Assembly: GCA_023411175.1 (NCBI GenBank)
Contig: JAEYPB010000042.1
Location: 1 to 12,949 of the forward strand
Reading direction: 5' to 3'
DNA: 12,949 bases
From: Bacillota bacterium
Lineage (GTDB): Bacteria > Bacillota > Clostridia > Christensenellales > Aristaeellaceae
The notes beneath the pieces were generated by a model. The model was not told the origin of the DNA, searched no databases, and worked only from the letters and a program-made list of their open reading frames with translations. This document shows, in pieces, positions 1 through 6,027 of the stretch (positions are counted from its first letter, which is position 1; each line of letters begins with the position of its first letter). A program made the position numbers and the translations under genes.

Positions 1-259
1 CGGCATTTCCGTTGGCATCATTTTCACATTATTTCAATCCACGCGCCCACGAGGGGCGCGACAGAAGCGCCGTCGCTGTCAAGTCGGTGGTAGACATTTC
101 AATCCACGCGCCCACGAGGGGCGCGACGCCTTCGCGGTAATGCAGGTCGATGATCTGGATTTATTTCAATCCACGCGCCCACGAGGGGCGCGACGCACAT
201 GTTGCAGGAAACCGAGAACGGCAAGGAATTTCAATCCACGCGCCCACGAGGGGCGCGAC
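1..259 (-). CRISPR. Type I-C CRISPR array, leader end, cut by window edge
   Basis: Four identical 32-bp repeats lie at 31-62, 96-127, 163-194 and 228-259. On the plus strand each begins ATTTCAATCC and ends GGGGCGCGAC. The spacers between them are 33 bp (63-95), 35 bp (128-162) and 33 bp (195-227). Positions 1-30 are most of a further spacer, so the array continues beyond the left edge. On the minus strand the repeat begins GTCGCGCCCC and ends GGATTGAAAT, the classic I-C form. Its RNA folds into a 7-bp stem (CGCGCCC with GGGCGCG) around a 5-nt loop. Cutting just 3' of that stem, as known for Cas5c, would leave an 11-nt handle TGGATTGAAAT. The array is read in the same direction as the cas operon, so the repeat at 228-259 is the leader-proximal one and spacer 195-227 is the newest. 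I cannot identify the spacer targets and see no match to them in this window. Confidence 0.98.
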
Positions 260-588
260 AGTAGGACTGCCTTAATCTCCGGCAATCCTCTTGTTCAAAC
301 CCTCCATATCCCCCGCCGCTTCCGCACCCAGACGGCCCGGATTGGCGCTCAACAAGCGGTTTGAACTGGGGAAAACTGGTGCGAACCTCCCTGCAAAGGG
401 ATGTTCACTTGGCCTTCGCACGCTTGGGCACACCGTGCGCTGAATGGATGGAAGCTGCAAAACCCGCCTTTCGCCCCCGCAGCCAGCCACGCCGCTTGGG
501 CCGACGGCATTTCCATTGCGCTTCTACGCCGCACATGGAACATACAGCCCCAGCCCGGAACAATCCCGGCTCCGCCGCAGAATGCTGT
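260..588 (-). promoter_or_regulatory. CRISPR leader between cas2 and the first repeat
   Basis: These 329 bp lie between the cas2 stop and the leader-proximal repeat and contain no credible gene. By position this is where array transcription starts and where Cas1-Cas2 recognises the integration site. Two inverted-repeat systems are visible: GTGCGAA (379-385) with TTCGCAC (415-421), enclosing a small hairpin at 388-401, and GTTCAAACC (293-301) with GGTTTGAAC (358-366). The repeat-proximal part contains GATTAAGG (minus strand, about 270-277), which resembles what I remember from other I-C leaders. I find no convincing -35/-10 pair: TTGAAC at 298-293 is followed 15 bp later only by a poor GATTAA. 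The region is not AT-rich, unlike many leaders, which fits the GC-rich genome. Confidence 0.8.
379..421. repeat. Nested inverted repeat in the CRISPR leader
   Basis: GTGCGAA at 379-385 is the perfect inverse of TTCGCAC at 415-421. Inside it, TCCCT (388-392) pairs with AGGGA (397-401) around a GCAA tetraloop. On the minus strand the element ends GGGAGGTTCGCACC. I recall very similar elements downstream of cas2 in other type I-C loci. This points to a conserved structural or protein-binding element, but that recollection needs a search. It lies about 120-160 bp from the first repeat. Confidence 0.65.
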
Positions 589-879
589 TCAGAGTATAAG
601 CGGTTCGTCCAGCTGCAATCCGCGCTCCACGCCAAAGTGGTCGACCTTCCCGGCAAAATTATCGCCGAGGCGATAAAAGCGGATGCTGTCCCGTTCGGGA
701 TCGATTTCCTTAAGCAGCGCGTGCTTGAGCCGGGTGAACTGGGTGTTGTCCACGCGGCACTCGAACACGGAGTTCTGCACGCGAATACCGCAGGCGACGC
801 AATGCTTTGCGACCCTGCGCAGGCGGCGCTGCCCCTCCGGCGAGGTGATGTTGATGTCGTAGGTCACGAGTACGAGCAT
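589..879 (-). CDS. cas2: CRISPR-associated endoribonuclease-fold protein Cas2
   Basis: Cas2 of 96 residues, the usual length. It dimerises and forms the core of the Cas1-Cas2 integrase that inserts new spacers at the leader end of the array. The N-terminus MLVLVTYDIN is the first beta strand of the ferredoxin-like fold, with the conserved Asp8. It is followed by an arginine-rich helix (RRLRRVAK) and the GIRVQNSVFEC strand typical of Cas2. The ATG at 879 is chosen because it places this motif at the N-terminus and is preceded by a G-rich GAGGGGGGA site ending four bases upstream. A longer in-frame extension to 972 would run into cas1 and has no Cas2 similarity. The gene starts 10 bp after the cas1 stop and is the last gene before the leader and array. 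Confidence 0.96.
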   Translation of the reverse strand: MLVLVTYDINITSPEGQRRLRRVAKHCVACGIRVQNSVFECRVDNTQFTRLKHALLKEIDPERDSIRFYRLGDNFAGKVDHFGVERGLQLDEPLIL

Positions 880-889
880 GCGTCCCCCC

Positions 890-1921
890 TCACTTCCAGA
901 AAAACGGCGGGTATGCGTCCAGATCCCCTCGGATGTGCCGCGCGAGCAGCAGCGCCTGCGCATGGGGCACAAGACCCCACTGGATTTTCTCTTTCAGGAA
1001 GGGATGCGTCAGCGGCTCCTGCTTGAATTTCTGCCACGCGGCGAGGAAGCGCTTGCGGGCGTCGTCCTTCAGGTAGAAGGCGCCGTTCTCCTTCTGGGAA
1101 AAATCCTCCGCGGCGACGACGCCCAGGTTGATCTGCGTCACGGCGAACCGGTCGGCCACCGGCGCGCGCAGTTCTTCCAAGAGGTCCAGCGCCAGCGACA
1201 ATCGCCCCGGCCGCAGCTGGTGCAGAAAGCCGACGTAGGGATCGAGGCCTACGCCCTCCAGCGCGCCGGCGATTTCGCCGGTCAAAAGCGAATACGCAAA
1301 GCTCATGAGCGCGTTAACCCGATCCATCGGCGGCCGCCGGCTGCGCCCGTCGAATCGGAAAGCGCTTTCGCCGCGCAGGATGGTGTGGTTGAACGCGCCG
1401 AAGTAGGCCTTGGCGGCGATGCCCTCGAGGCCCATCAGCGATTCTATGGAATCGGCCGCGCCGAGGAGGGACAGCGCGGAGCGCATTTCCTCCACGGCGG
1501 CGCGGACGGCTTCGGCGTCCACGCGCTGCGGGTGGTCCCGCTTTGCCCGCTCCAGCCGCCAGCGCGCGTTGACGATCTTGCCGGTCAGGAACATTCTGGC
1601 GAGGGGCAGCGCCTGCTCCGGGCGGGCCGCCCAATCGTACTGCGCCTTTCGAAGCAGCACATTGCCGCGCACCGGCCCCGCGACGCGGGATAAAAAGCGC
1701 CCGTGGGGCGTAAGAAAGCTGAGGTCGATGCCCCGCTCGGCGCAGGCGCCCATCAGCGCGGGGCTCGCGCCCCGGTAGCCGAAGCAGACCACCCCGTCCA
1801 AGTTGATGAGGGGCACGCGGCCGAGGGTCTCCTCTCCCTTCTGGACGAGGATGGTTTCGCCGTCCAGCGAAAGCCACGCTTCGGGGTTCGTGACGTAGAG
1901 CGTGTTGTTCAGCCGCTTCAT
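890..1921 (-). CDS. cas1: CRISPR-associated integrase Cas1, type I-C
   Basis: Cas1 of 343 residues, the metal-dependent DNA integrase that joins prespacers to the leader-proximal repeat together with Cas2. The N-terminal beta domain starts MKRLNNTLYV, and LDGVVCFG is the usual strand leading to the linker. The C-terminal helical domain carries the catalytic residues: Glu166 in GLEGIAAKAYF, His234 in GFLHQLRPGR, and the acidic residues Asp246 and Glu249 in LALDLLEELR. All are intact, so the enzyme should be active. The ATG at 1921 overlaps the cas4 stop as ATGA and has GGAGG seven bases upstream inside cas4. Tight coupling to cas4 fits the Cas4-Cas1 complexes known in type I-C, where Cas4 helps choose PAM-bearing prespacers. 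The length and sequence look like the I-C branch of Cas1. Confidence 0.97.
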   Translation of the reverse strand: MKRLNNTLYVTNPEAWLSLDGETILVQKGEETLGRVPLINLDGVVCFGYRGASPALMGACAERGIDLSFLTPHGRFLSRVAGPVRGNVLLRKAQYDWAARPEQALPLARMFLTGKIVNARWRLERAKRDHPQRVDAEAVRAAVEEMRSALSLLGAADSIESLMGLEGIAAKAYFGAFNHTILRGESAFRFDGRSRRPPMDRVNALMSFAYSLLTGEIAGALEGVGLDPYVGFLHQLRPGRLSLALDLLEELRAPVADRFAVTQINLGVVAAEDFSQKENGAFYLKDDARKRFLAAWQKFKQEPLTHPFLKEKIQWGLVPHAQALLLARHIRGDLDAYPPFFWK

Positions 1922-2580
1922 AGCGTTTCCTCCGCGAGCACCTCCGCCACGTATTCGGCGGCGGAGGCGGCCTTCATGAGGTCCGGCCTGCAGATCTCCT
2001 TCAGCGAGCAGCTGCCGCAGGCCTTTTTCGGGGACACCCTGGGCGTGTGTCCGCGCTCGACGAGGCCGTGCATCTCGCAGATGGCCGAGCGCACTTCCGC
2101 GCGCAGCTCGGGCGTCAGGGGCACCTTTACGCGCCTGCGCATCTCACCGTAGTAAATCGCGCCTTCGGGGATATCGGTCACGAGCATCTCCTCCAGGCAC
2201 AGGGCCTGCGCGCACAGCTGCCATTCGTGCGCGCCTGTGGGGTCCGGGTGGCCGCGCTTGTACTCGACGGGGTAGACCTTCCACCGCCCCGGCCTCCCTT
2301 CGATGGGGACGCCGTCCTCCGCCTGGATTAGCTCCACCATGTCGCAGGCGCCGGTTATCCCGAGCGCCTGCGACCTTACGGGCATCCCGCGGGACAGGAG
2401 CACCGCACCCCGCTTCTCGGTAAAGCCCTCGTCGTGGACGAGTTCGTGCATGTAGTGGCCCTCCAGCGTCAGCGCGTTTTCCGCCCACTGCTGCTCGATG
2501 TGCACCAGCGCCCAGCTCCGCCGACAGAAGCGGAAGTGGTTGAGCCCGGAGAGCATCAGAAAATCCCGGTCGTCATTCAC
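1918..2580 (-). CDS. cas4: CRISPR-associated exonuclease Cas4 (RecB-like, Fe-S)
   Basis: Cas4 of 220 residues, a RecB-family nuclease with an iron-sulfur cluster that trims and orients prespacers by their PAM before integration. The cluster cysteines are visible as Cys19 (HFRFCRRSW) and the C-terminal trio Cys188, Cys191 and Cys197 (ACGSCSLKEIC). Nuclease residues are Asp80 (TGACDMVE), Glu106 and Lys108 (PVEYKRG), and the Gln121 motif (EWQLCAQ). The set is complete. The start at 2580 is GTG, with GAGG nine bases upstream. It gives an N-terminus DDRDFLMLSGLNHF close to typical I-C Cas4; the next choice would be ATG at residue 9. It overlaps the end of cas7 by 8 bp and the start of cas1 by 4 bp, so translation of the three genes is probably coupled. 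Confidence 0.96.
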   Translation of the reverse strand: MNDDRDFLMLSGLNHFRFCRRSWALVHIEQQWAENALTLEGHYMHELVHDEGFTEKRGAVLLSRGMPVRSQALGITGACDMVELIQAEDGVPIEGRPGRWKVYPVEYKRGHPDPTGAHEWQLCAQALCLEEMLVTDIPEGAIYYGEMRRRVKVPLTPELRAEVRSAICEMHGLVERGHTPRVSPKKACGSCSLKEICRPDLMKAASAAEYVAEVLAEETL

Positions 2581-3427
2581 CGTCGATGACCTCGGGGACG
2601 AGGCCGGGGAGGTCTTCCGTGGAGACGGAGAGCCCGTCCTCCGAAATATGCAGCGTTCTCTTCAACTTGGCCGAGGAGTACTGGCCGCTGGGGCAGTTGT
2701 GCCGCCACCAGACGAGCTTGGTGACCTCCATGCTGCCATCCGGCCGGGCGGAGGTGGCGTCGTTCCGGAACAGCGTGCGCAGCGCCTCCTTGAGTTTTTC
2801 GGCGTCTTCCTCGGAGAAGCCGGTCTTCTGCGCGCACTGCACGTTGATGGCGCCGAAGGTCAAATACACGCCGGCGTCCACCCGGTGCTTCATGCCCATG
2901 GTGTCGGAGCCCTTCCTGTCCGGGTCCGCGCCGGTCTCCAGGTTGACGGACTTGGTGATCTGGGAACTGGTCACGGTGACCGGCTCCCGGCTGAAGGCGG
3001 GCTGGATGGACACCGGGCCGCGGATGCCGATGGAGACGGCGTCGCTTTCGTCCTCGCCGGACTTGCCCTTTTTGAAGGCGAACACCTGACCGAAGGCGCG
3101 CACGTCGTACCAGAGCTCGCAGGCCTTCTTCGCGTACTCCTGCCTGAGGCCATTCTGGGCGAGGGCGCGCAGTTCCGGCTGGGCGTCGGCGCGCTCTTTC
3201 AGCGAGCGGAAGCCGTCGCTTCTGCGGTCGTCGGACTGGACGAAGATCGATTCGCCCTCATCCAGCAGCCGGTTGCGGATTTTCCGCTTCAGGCAGACGT
3301 CCGACACCTCGCCGAGGCCGTCGTAGGTCGTCCGGGGGCGGTTGCCGTCCAGAGGGTCACCATTGGGGTTTGCGTTGCGAACCGTGAAGACCAGCGCAAA
3401 GTCAATCTTGTTATTCAGCGTCGTCAT
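2573..3427 (-). CDS. cas7: Cascade backbone protein Cas7c (Csd2)
   Basis: Cas7c of 284 residues, the RAMP-fold subunit that polymerises along the crRNA spacer to form the backbone of the type I-C effector. Family landmarks are NPNGDPLDGNRPRTTYDG near residues 20-37, SDVCLKRKIRNRL at 42-54, the WYDVRAFGQVFA segment at 106-117, SIGIRGPVSIQPAFS at 132-146, and DTMGMKHRVDAGVYL at 175-189. The length is normal for Csd2. The ATG at 3427 overlaps the cas8c stop as ATGA. A purine-rich AAAGGGGCGG precedes it within the end of cas8c. The 3' end overlaps cas4 by 8 bp. Expression of this highly abundant subunit may depend on efficient reinitiation at these overlaps. Confidence 0.97.
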   Translation of the reverse strand: MTTLNNKIDFALVFTVRNANPNGDPLDGNRPRTTYDGLGEVSDVCLKRKIRNRLLDEGESIFVQSDDRRSDGFRSLKERADAQPELRALAQNGLRQEYAKKACELWYDVRAFGQVFAFKKGKSGEDESDAVSIGIRGPVSIQPAFSREPVTVTSSQITKSVNLETGADPDRKGSDTMGMKHRVDAGVYLTFGAINVQCAQKTGFSEEDAEKLKEALRTLFRNDATSARPDGSMEVTKLVWWRHNCPSGQYSSAKLKRTLHISEDGLSVSTEDLPGLVPEVIDGE

Positions 3428-3801
3428 GTGTTTTCCGCCCCTTTCGCGTCTTCCTTTTTGGTGAACAGCGCCTGGCGCTGGCAGTAGTAGCCATGAAGAT
3501 AGAGCCCGCCGAGGGGCTGTCTAGACTCCCTGTCTTCCTCTCTGAAGAGCATTTCGACCTGACCGATGAGCTTCCGGTAATAGCCGCCCTTGTCGCTGAG
3601 CTTCGCCATGTAGGGTCGGATCAGGATTTGAAGCCTCGGCCACATCTCAAAGGGGCGCTGCTGGAACATCTGCATGTACCGGACGGCGTTGGTCTGCCGG
3701 GGCGCGTCCCTGTCCATCGCGCTGTACTCGACCATGTCGCAAAGCGCCAAAAGACGCCCGTACAGGTAGTCGCGGTCGCGGCTCTGTTCGTTGAGTCCCA
3801 T
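3424..3801 (-). CDS. cas11: Internally translated Cascade small subunit Cas11c
   Basis: This 125-residue product starts inside cas8c, in the same frame, at the ATG at 3801 (Cas8c Met493), and shares the cas8c stop. On the minus strand AAGGAGGT (3816-3809) lies eight bases before this ATG, the best ribosome binding site in the whole cas operon. The product begins MGLNEQSRDRDYLYGRLLAL and is largely helical, as expected for a Cas11 small subunit that lines the inside of Cascade and steadies the R-loop. Separate translation of Cas11 from within cas8 is established for type I-C and some other type I systems. The position and length here fit that pattern closely. What I see is the start site and frame; production of the protein is inferred. 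Confidence 0.85.
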   Translation of the reverse strand: MGLNEQSRDRDYLYGRLLALCDMVEYSAMDRDAPRQTNAVRYMQMFQQRPFEMWPRLQILIRPYMAKLSDKGGYYRKLIGQVEMLFREEDRESRQPLGGLYLHGYYCQRQALFTKKEDAKGAENT

Positions 3802-5277
3802 GTCGTATACCTCCTTCCTTTGTTCCACTTGCTGCATTCGGAACAGCGCGCAGGCCACAGACAGCGAAAGCCGCCATTCGTACTCCAGCCAGCGCCCGTC
3901 CTTGTTGGTAAAGCCCCGGGGCGCGCCGGCGCGGCGGACGGCGCTCAGCACGATGTCGTGGGGCAGATTCGAGCCGTCCGCGACGCACCGGAGCAGCCGC
4001 AGCCGCAGCTGGCGCATCAGCTTGGTCGCGGCCTTTTCGCCGCGGTTGTCGCCGCGGGCGATGTCGCTGGTGGACTTGCCCAACACGGCGGTGGCGATTT
4101 CGAGGGGCGATGGCGTAAAGACATGCGTTGTCATCCGCCGGTTTTCCTTCGGCCCCTCGATGCGGCGCACTTCCCACTTGCAGCCGCCGAACCAGCGCGC
4201 GAGCCGCTGGGCGTACTCTCCGCCGGGCAGTTCCTGATAGTAGTTGACGGACATGCGGCCGGTGGTGGCGGCTTCGAGGCCGAGGATCACCACGCGGTCG
4301 GTCCGCTCCTTCTTCCAGCCGCCCAGATCCCGGGTAAGTCCGTCGGTGGCTTCCGCGATGACGCGGCCGTAGGCCTCGAAGGTGTCCGCAAGGCGGACGG
4401 CCTCCTCGTCCAGGTAGCCGAAACCGTCGTCCTCCACAGGCATGGGCACTTCCCGCCCGCCGGTGGACCACGCCACCACCTTCATGCCGTAGCGGTCGAA
4501 GCCCTGGCGCTTCAAAAGCCAGATCAGCGCGTTGTGGGCCTTGATCGAAGCGTCGAAACTGACCGAAACCGCCTGGGCCGGATCCTCAAAGCGCCCACGG
4601 TACTGAAAAACCGTCTTATCGTCCTTTGCGGAGATCAGTTTGGCGTTGCCCTGCAGCTTCGGATGGTTTTCCAGCGCGGGGAGCGGTTCGCCCACCACGT
4701 AGCAGAGCGCCGCGCCGCCCATGCGCCCGCTGAGCCGCCGAAGCCAGCTTTCCTGAACGTCCGCGCGCCGCCAGAGGGCCGTCTCCTCGGTTTCGTAGCT
4801 CTGGATGGAGAAACATACGATGCCCTTCTGATCCTTCTCCGCGTCCACGGAAAAGCCGGAATCGGCCATGTCCCGCATCAGGCGTTTCTGAGCCAGGTAA
4901 TCCCGGAGCAGCGCGAGCTTCGGCGGCGCGTCCGGCTGGGCGCACCAGTCGGAGAGCTCCGCGATGTAAAGGTCGTAGAAGAGGTTTTCTCCCTCGAAGA
5001 CGTCTCCCGCCACGTACCGGAGCTGCTCGCAGAGCGGATAGGGACAGGGTTTTATGGTGCGCCCCTCCGCCTCGGGAGAACTGGGGACGACCTGGGTTTC
5101 TTCGCCCTTTTCGAAGCGCGCCGCGTGAGCGAAGCCGCCCGCCGCGGTCAGCGTGACGTGGATGGCCGCCTTCTTTTCGATGAAGCCCGCCGCCACCAGC
5201 GGATGATCGCCGTCCGTGAAGGCGTCGGAGCCCAGCATGTTGTCATAGGTCTGGCACAGGTTCTGCATCCAGCCCAT
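3424..5277 (-). CDS. cas8c: Cascade large subunit Cas8c (Csd1)
   Basis: Cas8c of 617 residues, the large subunit that recognises the PAM and helps open target DNA in type I-C Cascade. The fold is family-specific and has no simple catalytic motif. Landmarks are KPCPYPLCEQLRYVAGDV (about 76-93), FDRYGMKVVAWSTGG (260-274), ILGLEAATTGRMSVNYYQEL (331-350), and the C-terminal LHGYYCQRQALFTKKE that ends Csd1 proteins. The start ATG at 5277 has AAGGGAGG ending eight bases upstream. An in-frame ATG at 5346 adds only a low-complexity extension and lies deeper within cas5. The first 35 bp overlap the end of cas5, and the stop overlaps cas7 by 4 bp. The last 125 codons also form an independently started small subunit (see 3424-3801). 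Confidence 0.96.
   Translation of the reverse strand: MGWMQNLCQTYDNMLGSDAFTDGDHPLVAAGFIEKKAAIHVTLTAAGGFAHAARFEKGEETQVVPSSPEAEGRTIKPCPYPLCEQLRYVAGDVFEGENLFYDLYIAELSDWCAQPDAPPKLALLRDYLAQKRLMRDMADSGFSVDAEKDQKGIVCFSIQSYETEETALWRRADVQESWLRRLSGRMGGAALCYVVGEPLPALENHPKLQGNAKLISAKDDKTVFQYRGRFEDPAQAVSVSFDASIKAHNALIWLLKRQGFDRYGMKVVAWSTGGREVPMPVEDDGFGYLDEEAVRLADTFEAYGRVIAEATDGLTRDLGGWKKERTDRVVILGLEAATTGRMSVNYYQELPGGEYAQRLARWFGGCKWEVRRIEGPKENRRMTTHVFTPSPLEIATAVLGKSTSDIARGDNRGEKAATKLMRQLRLRLLRCVADGSNLPHDIVLSAVRRAGAPRGFTNKDGRWLEYEWRLSLSVACALFRMQQVEQRKEVYDMGLNEQSRDRDYLYGRLLALCDMVEYSAMDRDAPRQTNAVRYMQMFQQRPFEMWPRLQILIRPYMAKLSDKGGYYRKLIGQVEMLFREEDRESRQPLGGLYLHGYYCQRQALFTKKEDAKGAENT
3809..3816 (-). promoter_or_regulatory. 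Internal ribosome binding site for Cas11c
   Basis: AAGGAGGT on the minus strand is complementary to the anti-Shine-Dalgarno end of 16S rRNA over eight bases. It stands eight bases upstream of the in-frame ATG at 3801. It is encoded by the codons for Cas8c residues Lys-Glu-Val within QRKEVYDMG. Confidence 0.85.
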
Positions 5278-6013
5278 CCGAAGCGCCTCCCTTCCATAGA
5301 TCGACGAGCCCTTCCTCCCCGAGGCCGGAGAAGTTGCCGTCGCCAAAGGCCTTTGCCTTCATCGGGCGGATGTCCCTCGTAAGGCTCGGGTCGCATTCGT
5401 CGGGGGACGGAAAGCGGATGAGACCGTTCTCCATGTACGCGCGCCACAGCCTCACGGAAAGCATGTCCCGCCCGGTCTCGTCCGGGTAATTGAAGCCGTG
5501 CACCATCAGCCCAAAGTCCAACCGGTCGGTATGATCGTAGAAACTCTCGCCTTCGTCGAAGGCGCAGGGCTCCACATACCCCTGGCACTCCCGGGTGCCG
5601 AGGAAGATGTCTCGCCGCCCGCCCCGTTCGATCATGCGCCGCGCGATGTTGTGGTGCTTGTGCTCGTCCCGGTCGTGGGCGAGCTCCGGCCGGTGCTCAT
5701 TCCAGACGAAGTGGGCGCGGACGTGGTAGCACACCTTGCGAAGGTAGGTGTACACGGAAAGGGTGTTGCCCGAGTCCGTGTAATTGATGGGGCGGATGTT
5801 CTTCGCCTCGGTGCGAATGGGCTTCATCACACGCGCCTCATCGATGACCCAGATCAACGTAGGCTTCCAGTAGATGCTTTCGACGATGCCCTTGAGCGCC
5901 TGGTAGGTCGGCACCTGATAGGAGAACTTCTCCCCGCCCAGGCGCGTGACCGGGTCGCTGAACAGCGCGTATTCGCCGTAGACCTTGAACTCCACCTGAT
6001 TTCTGTGCTTCAA
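5243..6013 (-). CDS. cas5: crRNA-processing endoribonuclease Cas5c (Cas5d)
   Basis: Cas5c of 256 residues. In type I-C there is no Cas6, and Cas5c cuts the pre-crRNA at the base of the repeat stem and stays bound to the 5' handle in Cascade. The N-terminus VEFKVYGEYALFSDPVTR and the following GGEKFSYQVPTY and SIYWKPTLIWVIDEA are hallmark Cas5c sequences. The residues matching the Tyr-Lys-His catalytic triad are Tyr48 (SIYWKP), Lys119 and His120 (DEHKHHNIARR). The start is taken as TTG at 6013. GGGAGG ends seven bases upstream, and no ATG or GTG lies at the beginning of the conserved region. The reading frame stays open upstream into cas3, but that part has no Cas5 character. It starts 14 bp after the cas3 stop and overlaps cas8c by 35 bp. 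Confidence 0.95.
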   Translation of the reverse strand: MKHRNQVEFKVYGEYALFSDPVTRLGGEKFSYQVPTYQALKGIVESIYWKPTLIWVIDEARVMKPIRTEAKNIRPINYTDSGNTLSVYTYLRKVCYHVRAHFVWNEHRPELAHDRDEHKHHNIARRMIERGGRRDIFLGTRECQGYVEPCAFDEGESFYDHTDRLDFGLMVHGFNYPDETGRDMLSVRLWRAYMENGLIRFPSPDECDPSLTRDIRPMKAKAFGDGNFSGLGEEGLVDLWKGGASDGLDAEPVPDL

Positions 6014-6027
6014 ATGCTCACCTCCCG

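Noticed and set aside
272..307. An 11-codon frame in the leader (MEGLNKRIAGD, minus strand) as a leader peptide
   Set aside because: The purine-rich stretch before the ATG is too close to act as a normal ribosome binding site, and the position is simply the repeat-proximal leader. Nothing beyond an open frame supports it.
260..588. A degenerate fifth repeat or tail of the array in the leader side
   Set aside because: No further repeat-like sequence occurs after 259. The sequence there matches the expected leader position between cas2 and the array.
5278..5346. A longer Cas8c starting at the ATG at 5346
   Set aside because: The added 23 residues do not resemble Csd1 proteins, and the ATG at 5277 has a well-placed AAGGGAGG.
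3493..5382. A 629-codon plus-strand frame antisense to cas8c
   Set aside because: It mirrors cas8c almost exactly and shows no recognisable protein family or ribosome binding site, so it is a shadow frame.
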